From Paraplanobispora siamensis (GTDB lineage Bacteria; Actinomycetota; Actinomycetes; Streptosporangiales; Streptosporangiaceae): a stretch of DNA of 64,000 nucleotides. This document shows positions 17,415 to 24,718 of the stretch, one piece after another; positions within the stretch are counted from its first letter, which is position 1; each line of letters starts with the position of its first letter. The notes beneath the pieces are model-generated. The model was given only the letters and a program-made list of their open reading frames with translations, had not been told where the DNA came from and searched no databases. A program made the position numbers and the translations under genes. Location: NCBI RefSeq assembly GCF_016863175.1, contig NZ_BOOJ01000022.1, positions 1 through 64,000 on the forward strand. Direction: 5' to 3'.

Positions 17415-17450
17415 TACCGCGCGGTAATCTCCGCAAAGGAGCGATTACCG
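17415..17450. promoter_or_regulatory. Overlapping palindromes before the thiolase gene
   Basis: TACCGCGCGGTA (17415-17426) is a perfect 12-bp palindrome. CGGTAATC (17422-17429) and GATTACCG (17443-17450) form a second inverted repeat with a 13-nt spacer. Both lie just upstream of the thiolase SD, where a repressor could block transcription. No regulator is encoded next to it. Confidence 0.5.
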
Positions 17451-17468
17451 AAGATCACAGGAGACCAC

Positions 17469-18689
17469 ATGCCCGAGGCAGTCATCGTCGCGACCGCGCG
17501 CTCGCCCATCGGACGCGCCTTCAAGGGGTCGCTCAAGGACATCCGTCCGGACGACCTGACCGTACAGATGATCAAGGCCGCGCTGGCCAAGGTCCCCCAG
17601 CTCGACCCCGCCACCATCGACGACCTGATGCTGGGCTGCGGCCTGCCGGGTGGCGAGCAGGGCTTCAACATGGCGCGCGTGGTGTCCACCCTCCTCGGCC
17701 TGGACGGCGTGCCGGGCACCACCGTCACCCGTTACTGCTCGTCCTCGCTGCAGACCACCCGGATGGCCTTCCACGCCATCAAGGCCGGCGAGGGCGACGT
17801 CTTCGTCTCGGCGGGCGTGGAGTGCGTCTCGCGCTTCGTCAAGGGCAACTCCGACGCCCTGCCCGAGACGCAGAACCCGCTCTTCGACACCGCGCACGCC
17901 CGCTCCAAGCAGGCGGCCGAGGGCGGCGCCGCCGCCTGGCACGACCCCCGCGAGGACGGCGAGCTGCCCGACGTCTACATCGCGATGGGCCAGACCGCGG
18001 AGAACCTGGCCGGGATCAAGGGCGTCTCCCGCCAGGAGCAGGACGAGTTCGGCGTCCGCTCCCAGAACCTCGCCGAGAAGGCCATCGCCAACGGCTTCTG
18101 GGAGAAGGACATCACCCCGGTGACCCTGCCGGACGGCACCGTGGTCAGCAAGGACGACGGCCCCCGCGCCGGCACCACCTACGAGGCGGTATCCCAGCTC
18201 AAGCCGGTCTTCCGCCCCGACGGCACGGTCACCGCGGGCAACTGCTGTCCGCTGAACGACGGCGCCGCCGCGGTCATCGTGATGAGCGACACCAAGGCCG
18301 CCGAGCTGGGCATCACCCCGCTGGCCCGGATCGTCTCCACCGGCGTCACCGGCCTGTCCCCCGAGATCATGGGCCTGGGCCCGGTCGAGGCCAGCAAGCA
18401 GGCCCTGGCCCGGGCGGGCATGTCCATCGGCGACGTGGACCTCGTCGAGATCAACGAGGCCTTCGCCGCCCAGGTCATCCCGTCCTACAAGGACCTGGGC
18501 ATCGACCTCGACCGGCTGAACGTCAACGGCGGCGCCATCGCGGTGGGCCACCCGTTCGGCATGACCGGCGCCCGGATCACCTCCACGCTGATCAACAGCC
18601 TCCGGTTCCACGACAAGTCGATCGGCCTGGAGACCATGTGCGTGGGCGGCGGTCAGGGCATGGCCATGGTCCTGGAGCGCCTGAGCTAG
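17469..18689 (+). CDS. fadA: Acetyl-CoA C-acyltransferase (thiolase)
   Basis: 406 aa. Thiolase I/II fold: acyl-accepting C90 (RYCSSSLQT), H361 in GHPFGMTGAR and C391 in CVGGGQG, the full catalytic set. It cleaves 3-ketoacyl-CoA in beta-oxidation or condenses acetyl-CoA. No 3-hydroxyacyl-CoA dehydrogenase/enoyl hydratase partner is adjacent, so it works with subunits encoded elsewhere. M. tuberculosis fadA3 (Rv1074c) sits in the same neighbourhood. RBS CAGGAGA precedes the ATG. The 5' region has palindromes at 17415-17450. Confidence 0.9.
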   Translation: MPEAVIVATARSPIGRAFKGSLKDIRPDDLTVQMIKAALAKVPQLDPATIDDLMLGCGLPGGEQGFNMARVVSTLLGLDGVPGTTVTRYCSSSLQTTRMAFHAIKAGEGDVFVSAGVECVSRFVKGNSDALPETQNPLFDTAHARSKQAAEGGAAAWHDPREDGELPDVYIAMGQTAENLAGIKGVSRQEQDEFGVRSQNLAEKAIANGFWEKDITPVTLPDGTVVSKDDGPRAGTTYEAVSQLKPVFRPDGTVTAGNCCPLNDGAAAVIVMSDTKAAELGITPLARIVSTGVTGLSPEIMGLGPVEASKQALARAGMSIGDVDLVEINEAFAAQVIPSYKDLGIDLDRLNVNGGAIAVGHPFGMTGARITSTLINSLRFHDKSIGLETMCVGGGQGMAMVLERLS

Positions 18690-18692
18690 CCG

Positions 18693-19103
18693 TCAGCCGT
18701 GGACGTCGGGACCGGCCCGGGTGATGTCGAAGCGCACGATCACCCGCCGGTCCCGCTCCATGGCGGCCCGGTAGTCGTCCCAGTCGGGGTGCTCGCCGGA
18801 GATGTCGCGGTAGTAGTTCACCAGGAGGTCCATCGCCTCCGGAAGCGAGACGATCTCCGCCGTCCCCTCGATCTGGATCCAGCCGCCGAAGAAGGCGTCC
18901 GTGGTCACGCAGAGGGCCACCCGGGAGTCCCTGCGCAGGTTGCGGACCTTCGCCGCGGTCTCCCTGGTGCTGATGATCGCCCGCCCCTCGGCGTCGAGAC
19001 CCACGGTCACCGGGGAGAGCTGGGGCCGCCCGTCGGCGTGCCAGGTCAGCATGACCGCTCGGTGGTTGTCGCGAATGAAGGCGCGCGCCTTGTCGAGATC
19101 CAT
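18693..19103 (-). CDS. PPOX-class F420-dependent oxidoreductase-like protein
   Basis: 136 aa, pyridoxamine-5-phosphate-oxidase split-barrel. The sequence fits the TIGR03618-like F420-dependent class (RAVMLTWHADGRPQLSPV near the N-terminus, AAKVRNLRRDSRVALCV in the middle, conserved WIQIEGTAEIV). Cofactor F420 versus FMN cannot be fixed from sequence alone. ATG 19103 (MDLDKARAFIRDNHRA) is preferred to the upstream ATG 19124. The gene converges on the thiolase with a 3-bp gap. Substrate unknown. Confidence 0.75.
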   Translation of the reverse strand: MDLDKARAFIRDNHRAVMLTWHADGRPQLSPVTVGLDAEGRAIISTRETAAKVRNLRRDSRVALCVTTDAFFGGWIQIEGTAEIVSLPEAMDLLVNYYRDISGEHPDWDDYRAAMERDRRVIVRFDITRAGPDVHG

Positions 19104-19180
19104 GATCCCATCATCTCCGGACATACGAAGGCCCGCACCCCCGGATGGCGGCGCGGGCTCTCGACGGAGAGGGGGGGTGT

Positions 19181-19405
19181 CTAGAAGTGGTGGCGGCGGC
19201 GCCGCTCGTGCTCGTGCACGATAGCGGCGGCGTAGCCGTGGGTCAGCCCGTGCTCATCCGCGAGCCAGTTGGCGCGCTCGTCGCAGCGGAGGAACGACGG
19301 ACCGTTGTCGATGGCTTGAAACCACTCTGGGAGGGCGCGTCCCGTGATGTCCGGGACCCTTGCGATCAGCTTGCTATGCGTCTCCGGTGAGTGGTTCAAC
19401 GACAT
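19181..19405 (-). CDS. Small DUF4287-like protein
   Basis: 74 aa. ATG 19405 has GGAGG 5 nt upstream, which outweighs the in-frame GTG at 19417. The sequence has the pattern of DUF4287-like proteins: ITGRALPEWF, then ADEHGLTHGYAAAIVHEHERRR. No known function; soluble. No obvious operon partner. Confidence 0.65.
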   Translation of the reverse strand: MSLNHSPETHSKLIARVPDITGRALPEWFQAIDNGPSFLRCDERANWLADEHGLTHGYAAAIVHEHERRRRHHF

Positions 19406-19544
19406 GGGCACCTCCACGGATAGGCTCCTTTGCTCGACAGTGCATCACGAACTCGCAGATAGCAAGACCCGACAGTCATGTTCTGGTGACACTTCGTCGA
19501 TCTTCAGTTGCTTTTCGTCCACCGTCGTCCCGGCTCTTTCCAAG

Positions 19545-19575
19545 AAAAAACCCCGCCGGGCCAGGCCCGGCGGGG
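19545..19575 (-). terminator. Intrinsic terminator of the BAX-inhibitor-like gene
   Basis: Ten-bp perfect stem CCCCGCCGGG (19551-19560) / CCCGGCGGGG (19566-19575), 5-nt loop. On the minus strand it is followed by six T (AAAAAA at 19545-19550 on +), 16 bp after the stop. Confidence 0.9.
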
Positions 19576-19591
19576 TGCTTTCTCCTGACGA

Positions 19592-20380
19592 TCAGTCGTC
19601 GCCCGAGAAGTAGCTCAGCAGGCGCAGGATCTCCAGGTAGATCCAGACCAGGGTCACGGTCAGGCCGAAGGCCATGAGCCAGGAGTACTTCGCCGGCGCG
19701 CCGGCCTTCACGCCCCGCTCGACCTCGTCGAAGTCCAGGAGCAGGAAGAAGCAGCCGAGCAGGATCGCGGCGATGCTGACCAGGTAGCCGATCGGGCCGG
19801 CCTCACGCAGGCCGAAACCGCCCGGGATGAAGAAGCTCGCGACGAGGTTGACGAGCAGCGCGGCCATCAGGCCGAGTGCCGCCGCGACCACGAACTTGGT
19901 GAACTTCGGCGTCACCCGGACGATCCGCAGGGAGTAGACCGTCAGCATCGCGCCGAAGGCGAGAGCCGTACCGAGCACTGCCTGGATGACGATGCCCGGG
20001 TAGTAGCTCTCCATGATGTGGCTGATCACGCCGACGGCGACGCCGTAGGCGACCGAGTAGCCCAGGATGAGCACCGGGTTCGCGCTCTGCTTGAAGCTGA
20101 TGACCAGGGCCAGGACCAGGCCGACGAGCATGCCGGCGATCGCCGCGCCCCAGCCGAGGTTGAGCGTCCAGGCCGCGGCGGCCGAGACCACCAGCGTGCC
20201 CAGGGTGATGAAGCCACGCACGACCACGTCGTCGATCGTCATGGTCCGCTGCGCGGGCGGTGCGTACGACGGAGCGTCGTACATCCCCTGCAGCTGCTCG
20301 GGGCTCGGGGTCGGCTGTCCCCAGGGCTGCTGCCCCTTGGCCGGGGACACTCTGCTGAATACGGGGTTCTTACTTTCCAT
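19592..20380 (-). CDS. BAX inhibitor-1/YccA-family membrane protein
   Basis: 262 aa with about seven transmembrane helices and the family ending DFDEVERGVKAG...WLMAFGLTVTLVWIYLEILRLLSYFSGDD. The proline/glutamine-rich N-terminus (SRVSPAKGQQPWGQPTPSPEQLQ) is cytosolic. ATG 20380 is chosen because GGAGG is 5 nt upstream. Family members handle Ca2+ or stress signals in bacteria, but no function is set for this one. I recall a similar gene next to the fadA3 region of M. tuberculosis; that comparison is from memory. Confidence 0.8.
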   Translation of the reverse strand: MESKNPVFSRVSPAKGQQPWGQPTPSPEQLQGMYDAPSYAPPAQRTMTIDDVVVRGFITLGTLVVSAAAAWTLNLGWGAAIAGMLVGLVLALVISFKQSANPVLILGYSVAYGVAVGVISHIMESYYPGIVIQAVLGTALAFGAMLTVYSLRIVRVTPKFTKFVVAAALGLMAALLVNLVASFFIPGGFGLREAGPIGYLVSIAAILLGCFFLLLDFDEVERGVKAGAPAKYSWLMAFGLTVTLVWIYLEILRLLSYFSGDD

Positions 20381-20876
20381 CGCTGCCTCCACGCTGCGAC
20401 CTACGCGATCAGGGTATTAGATCGGTCGTCGTACGGCCGTATCGTGCTCATATCTATATTTTTGTACGCGGGGCTTCCGGGACGGCTGCCGCCGTCCCTT
20501 CCAACGCGCGGCCCGTGCCGCTAGTTCCCGCCTTTCCCGCTGATCTCATCTCGTCCCGCATCACGACGCTCCCGACCCTGAACGGGGCAGCAGATGGGGC
20601 GCGTGCTTCCACCTGCCTGACAGAACGGTAGACCGCCCGGCGGAGTTCCTCCACCACAGCGACCGCTTCACCCGATTCGTGGCGAAGATCCGGTAAAGGA
20701 CCGTCACAGTTGGATAACCACCGTTTCCCGCACCCCGTCTATCCCGGAACGGACCCGCGTCCGTCCCCGGAGAGCCGGGGACCTCCGGGGGGCGGCTCCG
20801 CGCGGCCGGTCCGGGGAAGCCGATCCGCGTTCACATCACCGCTGGTCGGAGCCGGTTTCCGATGGAGAGACATGAG
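20381..20876. other. Intergenic stretch without a supported gene
   Basis: About 500 bp between the BAX-inhibitor-like gene and the tRNA. It should contain the promoter of that gene. Short open frames (for example 20454-20657 on minus) have no SD or recognisable product. Confidence 0.6.
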
Positions 20877-20949
20877 TGCCCCCGGCGGGACTCGAACCCG
20901 CACTACGACCCTTTTAAGGGGTATGCCTCTGCCATTGGGCTACGGGGGC
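20877..20949 (-). tRNA. tRNA with anticodon UAA, short variable loop
   Basis: A 73-nt tRNA: acceptor stem GCCCCCG / CGGGGGC with discriminator A, a 3-bp D stem (GCC / GGC) with GG in the loop, T arm GCGGG-TTCGAGT-CCCGC. The anticodon loop reads CTTAAAA, so anticodon UAA at 20914-20916 would decode UUA (Leu). The variable loop is about 5 nt, whereas tRNA-Leu normally has a long variable arm; the anticodon stem has 4 good pairs and a T-C mismatch at its base. It may be an atypical tRNA or a decayed one. Confidence 0.7.
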
Positions 20950-20993
20950 GCCGCAATCATACGTAACGGAACACTCGTGCGTAACTAGTCATG

Positions 20994-21545
20994 TCACCTG
21001 TCGCAGCGTTCTCGAGCCCCATGGTGGACAGATCGGGTGCCGGTGACGTGGTCCAGGAAGAGTACGCCGTCGAGGTGGTCGAGCTGGTGCTGGATGCAGC
21101 GGGCCTCGAAGGCGTCGGCGTGGACGGTGACGGGGGCGCCGCTGCCGGGGTGCTCCCCGCGGACGGTGATCCGGGTCGCGCGGGAGACGTCGCCGGTGAT
21201 GCCGGGGACGGACAGACAGCCCTCCCTGGCCCGCTCCCAGCGGGAGGCCGACACCAGGCGGGGGTTGGCCATCACGAACTCCCCCGCGCACGAGCGGGTC
21301 CGGGGGTGCCGGGAGACGTCGACGGACAGCAGCCGCCAGCCCAGCCCGATCTGGGGGGCGGCCAGGCCCATGCAGTGGCCGGACCGGCGCATGGTGGCGA
21401 GCAGGTCGGCCGCGGCGGCGACGACGCCGGGGTCGACGGGGTCGACGGGGAGCGCCCGGGTGGTGAGCACGGGGTGCGGGGCGCCGATCAGCTGGCGGGA
21501 GACGCCGCTGGCCAGCACGCCGAGCAGCTGGGCCGTACCGAACAT
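20994..21545 (-). CDS. def: Peptide deformylase-like protein with Glu-to-Gln change in HExxH
   Basis: 183 aa. Deformylase motifs: GLAAPQ (60-65), EGCLS with metal ligand C110, and the third motif QHQLDHLDG, where metal ligands H153 and H157 are kept but the catalytic Glu is Gln154. The codon is CAG in a clean frame, so this is not a reading slip. In known deformylases this Glu is essential, so this protein may be inactive or have another role. The ATG overlaps the TGA of the ACT gene (TGATG), implying coupled translation. The main deformylase of the cell is probably elsewhere. Confidence 0.85.
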   Translation of the reverse strand: MFGTAQLLGVLASGVSRQLIGAPHPVLTTRALPVDPVDPGVVAAAADLLATMRRSGHCMGLAAPQIGLGWRLLSVDVSRHPRTRSCAGEFVMANPRLVSASRWERAREGCLSVPGITGDVSRATRITVRGEHPGSGAPVTVHADAFEARCIQHQLDHLDGVLFLDHVTGTRSVHHGARERCDR

Positions 21546-22036
21546 CAGAGCACCTCCGCCTCGGCGGGGCGGAAGGTGATCTCGCAGCCGAGCCCGGCGC
21601 CTGCGGCGGCCAGGCGGCGCATCGCCTCGGCCACGTCCGCCTCCGGGGGCAGCCGCACGTCGGCGATCATGACGTACAGCGCCCCGCACAGGCGGGTGGT
21701 CATGCCGGTGATGACGCCGCCGGCGGCGGTCAGCACCCCGCTGACGGCCGAGACGATGCCGGGCCGGTCGGGGCCGTGCGCGGTGAGGACGTAGCCGAGA
21801 CCCGACTGCTCGCACCCGTGTCCGCGACCGGCCTCGGCCGCGGTGACGGTCATGCCGGGGAAGGCCGAGGCGGGCGGGACCCGCCCGGAGACCAGCAGCA
21901 TCATCGCGACGTGCCCGCCCAGGAGCGTCATCGCCGAGTCCTCGATGTTCGCCCCGTAACGGGTGAACACCGACGTCACCTCGGCGACCACCCCCGGTCT
22001 GGCGGCTCCCAGCACGGTGATCGCGGACAAGCCCAT
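21545..22036 (-). CDS. GcvR-like double ACT-domain protein
   Basis: 163 aa with two ACT domains (about 4-70 and 84-155); each has the motif of ligand-binding ACT repeats (ARPGVVAEVTSVFTRYGANIED and DRPGIVSAVSGVLTAAGG). It resembles GcvR-type regulators of glycine cleavage and the ACT part of formyltetrahydrofolate deformylase. No DNA-binding or deformylase domain is present. ATG 22036 has GGAAGGGGG upstream. Coupling to the deformylase-like gene suggests a joint role in formyl/one-carbon regulation, but that is inference. Confidence 0.75.
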   Translation of the reverse strand: MGLSAITVLGAARPGVVAEVTSVFTRYGANIEDSAMTLLGGHVAMMLLVSGRVPPASAFPGMTVTAAEAGRGHGCEQSGLGYVLTAHGPDRPGIVSAVSGVLTAAGGVITGMTTRLCGALYVMIADVRLPPEADVAEAMRRLAAAGAGLGCEITFRPAEAEVL

Positions 22037-22144
22037 CCCCCGGCCCCCTTCCGGCTCCGGCCGGGGACTCAAGGGGGTGGGCGCGAGATCAGCCGCGAAC
22101 CCCGAGGAGACCCCGGCGACTCCCTACCGTCGGGTGCCCGGGAC

Positions 22145-23461
22145 TCAGGACGCGGCCGCCGCGCGGAACTCCGCGCGAGGCTCCTCGATCTCTCCGAGCG
22201 AGACGGTCTCCCGCTTGAAGAACAGCGCCAGAGTCCAGTCGGCCATGACGCGGACCTTGCGGTTCACGGTGGGCACCCGCGACAGATGGTAGGTGCGGTG
22301 CATGAACCATGCAGGCAATCCGCGAAGCTTGACGCCGTAGACGTTCGCCACGCCCTTGTGCAGGCCCAGTCCGGCAACCGATCCGACGTACTTGTGGCGG
22401 TAATCGGCCAGTTCCTGCCCGCGGAGGTGGCGGGTGATGTTGTCGGCGAGCACCTTGGCCTGGCGGACCGCGTGCTGGGCGTTGGGCGCGCAGTACTGGC
22501 CCGGGTTGGTCACGTCGGGCACCCCGGCGACGTCGCCGGCGGCGAAGGCGTCCTTGACGCCGACCACGGTCAGGCGGGTGCTCGTCTTGATCCGGCCGCG
22601 CTCGTCCAAGGGGAGGTCACCGGCGTTCACGACCGGGCTGGCCTTCACCCCGGCGGTCCACACGATGGTGGCCGACTGGAACTCCTCGCCGTCGGAGAGC
22701 TTGACGTGGCCGCCCACGCAGGACTCCAGGCGGGTGTTCATCTTGACCTCGATGCCGCGCTCGCGCAGCTGCTCGGCGGTCCACCTGCCCATCTCCGGGC
22801 CGACCTCGGGCAGGATGCGGTCGGTGGCCTCCACCAGCACCCAGCGCATGTCCTCGCGCCTGATGTTGCGGTAGTAGCGGATCGCGTCGATCGCCATGTC
22901 CTCCAGCTCGGCGAGCGCCTCGATGCCGGCGAAGCCGCCGCCGACCACGACGAACGTCAGCGCCCTGCGGCGCAGCTCCTCGTCGTCGTCGGTCTCGGCC
23001 CGGTCGAGCAGGCCGAGCACCCGGTTGCGCAGCGCGATCGCCTCGCCGACGGTCTTGAAGCCGATGGCCGCGTCGGCCAGGCCGGGGATCGGCAGGGTGC
23101 GGGAGACCGAGCCGGCGGCCATCACCACGAGGTCGTACTCGATCTCGTGGGGGGTGCCGACGTTCGGCTCGAAGTGCACGGTCTTGGACGCGTGGTTGAC
23201 CTTGGTGACCTTGCCGTTGAGGATCGTCGCCTTCTTCAGGACCCGCCGCAGGGGGACCACCACGTGGCGCGGTGAGAGGTTGCCCGCCGCGGCCTCGGGA
23301 AGGAAGGGCTGGTAGGTCATGTGGGATTCGGGAGTGAGGACGGTGATTCGCACGCTGCCGTCGCGCAGCTCCCGACGGAGCGTGCGCTGGAGTCGCAGCA
23401 CCGTGTAGAGGCCGACGTAGCCCCCACCGACGACCACGATGTGCTTGGAGTTGCGGTTCAC
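22145..23461 (-). CDS. ndh: Type II NADH dehydrogenase
   Basis: 438 aa, FAD/NAD two-dinucleotide fold: GGGYVG (12-17) for FAD, GGGFAG for NAD. The C-terminal membrane-binding region has the hydrophobic helix ending LALFFKRETVS. NDH-2 transfers electrons from NADH to quinone without pumping protons. Length and order of motifs are those of Ndh/NdhA of actinobacteria. GTG 23461 is the start, with an AAGGGG-type SD. It is upstream of a large non-coding gap with no co-transcribed partner. Confidence 0.9.
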   Translation of the reverse strand: MNRNSKHIVVVGGGYVGLYTVLRLQRTLRRELRDGSVRITVLTPESHMTYQPFLPEAAAGNLSPRHVVVPLRRVLKKATILNGKVTKVNHASKTVHFEPNVGTPHEIEYDLVVMAAGSVSRTLPIPGLADAAIGFKTVGEAIALRNRVLGLLDRAETDDDEELRRRALTFVVVGGGFAGIEALAELEDMAIDAIRYYRNIRREDMRWVLVEATDRILPEVGPEMGRWTAEQLRERGIEVKMNTRLESCVGGHVKLSDGEEFQSATIVWTAGVKASPVVNAGDLPLDERGRIKTSTRLTVVGVKDAFAAGDVAGVPDVTNPGQYCAPNAQHAVRQAKVLADNITRHLRGQELADYRHKYVGSVAGLGLHKGVANVYGVKLRGLPAWFMHRTYHLSRVPTVNRKVRVMADWTLALFFKRETVSLGEIEEPRAEFRAAAAS

Positions 23462-23643
23462 TTCGGCGCCCCTTCGGTCCGAGTAAGGTCCGAGACTTTG
23501 TGAAATCTTTCACAAGCATACGTCCCCACCTCCGGTTCGCGCCAGGCGACCCCCTGATAAGTACGTCACTTTTTCCCGTTGAGAGCAGAACCGCCTCATA
23601 TTTCAGAGGAAAATTCGGGAAAAATTTCTCTTTGTGATGGAGT

Positions 23644-24441
23644 TCACAGTTCTCGAAGTGTGTTTGCCCTGGTGAAGACGTCGTCGAGCATCTGGGCGGT
23701 CACCCGGCCGGTGAAGGTGTTCTGCTGGCTGGGGTGGTAGCAGCCGAGAAGATATGTGGGACTTTCGCCTCTGGTGATCTCGACCTCGGCGCCGTGCCCG
23801 AAGGCGGGACGGGGGCGGGGCAGCACGTATCCGGCCTCCTTCAGCGCGGGCCACACGGCCTGCCAGGCGAAACCTCCCAGCGCCACCACCACCCGCAGGC
23901 CGTCGGCCACCATCGCGATCTCCCGGGCCAGCCACGGGAAGCAGGCCGCCCGCTCCCCGGGCGCCGGCTTGTTGTCGGGCGGCGCGCACCTGACCGCGGC
24001 CACCATCCGCGCCCCGAGGAGGCGCTGCCCGTCCCCGGCGTGGACGCTGGTCTCCTGTACGGCGAGGCCGGTGCGGTACAGCGAGGCGAACAGCCAGTCC
24101 CCGCTGCGGTCGCCGGTGAAGATCCGCCCCGTGCGGTTGCCGCCGTGCGCGGCCGGGGCCAGCCCCACGATGAGGACCTCCGGCTTCTCGTCCCCCCAGC
24201 CGGCGATCGGCCTGCCCCAGTAGGTCTCCTGCGCGAACGCCCGCCGCCTGACCGTGGCGACCTCCTCGCGCCAGGCCACCAGACGGGGACAGGCCCGGCA
24301 GACCGACTGCCGGGCGGTGAGCTCGGCGAGCACGGGGCTCGCGGCGGCCAGCTCGGCCACCTGCGCGGGGTCGTGCGCGACGGGCGTGTCCGGCCGGGCG
24401 GGATCGTCCGGCCAGCCGGACCCGGGAGGAACGAAGGTCAT
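23644..24441 (-). CDS. Uracil-DNA glycosylase, family 5 (UDGb)
   Basis: 265 aa. The 4Fe-4S ligands are C48, C51, C152 and C167. Motif A is [14 protein letters not shown] (93-106) and motif [12 protein letters not shown] near 245. The lack of the usual Asp/Asn in motif A and the Ala-His pair fit family 5 (UDGb), which removes uracil and deaminated bases from DNA. ATG 24441 begins [10 protein letters not shown]; upstream in-frame residues are low-complexity. It is convergent or unlinked to neighbours, so it is probably a single gene. Confidence 0.8.
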   Translation of the reverse strand: MTFVPPGSGWPDDPARPDTPVAHDPAQVAELAAASPVLAELTARQSVCRACPRLVAWREEVATVRRRAFAQETYWGRPIAGWGDEKPEVLIVGLAPAAHGGNRTGRIFTGDRSGDWLFASLYRTGLAVQETSVHAGDGQRLLGARMVAAVRCAPPDNKPAPGERAACFPWLAREIAMVADGLRVVVALGGFAWQAVWPALKEAGYVLPRPRPAFGHGAEVEITRGESPTYLLGCYHPSQQNTFTGRVTAQMLDDVFTRANTLREL

Positions 24442-24632
24442 GCCCCCGATCGTGCCACCCCGCCGTCCCGCGACCGGCGCCGGTCCCGGACGGGCCCGTG
24501 CGGGAGGGGTACGGCGGCGCATGCCGGGCGCCGTACCCGCTTTCAGTCCCAGGGCCTACCCCCGTCGAGGGCGGGACAGCGCGGAGAGGGGGACGGAACG
24601 GGCCGAAGCGGAACGGGGCCGGAGACGCGAGA

Positions 24633-24661
24633 GGCGGCGCCCGCCTGGAGCGGGCGCCGCC
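24633..24661 (-). terminator. Hairpin after the secreted-repeat gene
   Basis: Twelve-bp perfect stem GGCGGCGCCCGC (24633-24644) / GCGGGCGCCGCC (24650-24661) with a 5-nt loop, about 58 bp past the stop of the minus-strand gene at 24719. No T-run. Confidence 0.6.
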
Positions 24662-24718
24662 TGTCACTTCAGATGGGACCGGGAATCAGGTGGTCCCGGC
24701 CTCGGGCGGAACGGGGAA

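Noticed and set aside
20454-20657. 67-aa minus frame upstream of the BAX-inhibitor-like gene
   Set aside because: No SD and no recognisable sequence.
20877-20949. tRNA-Lys (UUU) on the + strand
   Set aside because: The + strand loop CTTTTAA looks like Lys but the T arm GGTTCGAGTCC is on the minus strand, so only the minus fold is valid.
20710-20988. 92-aa + frame over the tRNA at 20877
   Set aside because: Contains antisense tRNA sequence (PGGTRTRT); not a gene.
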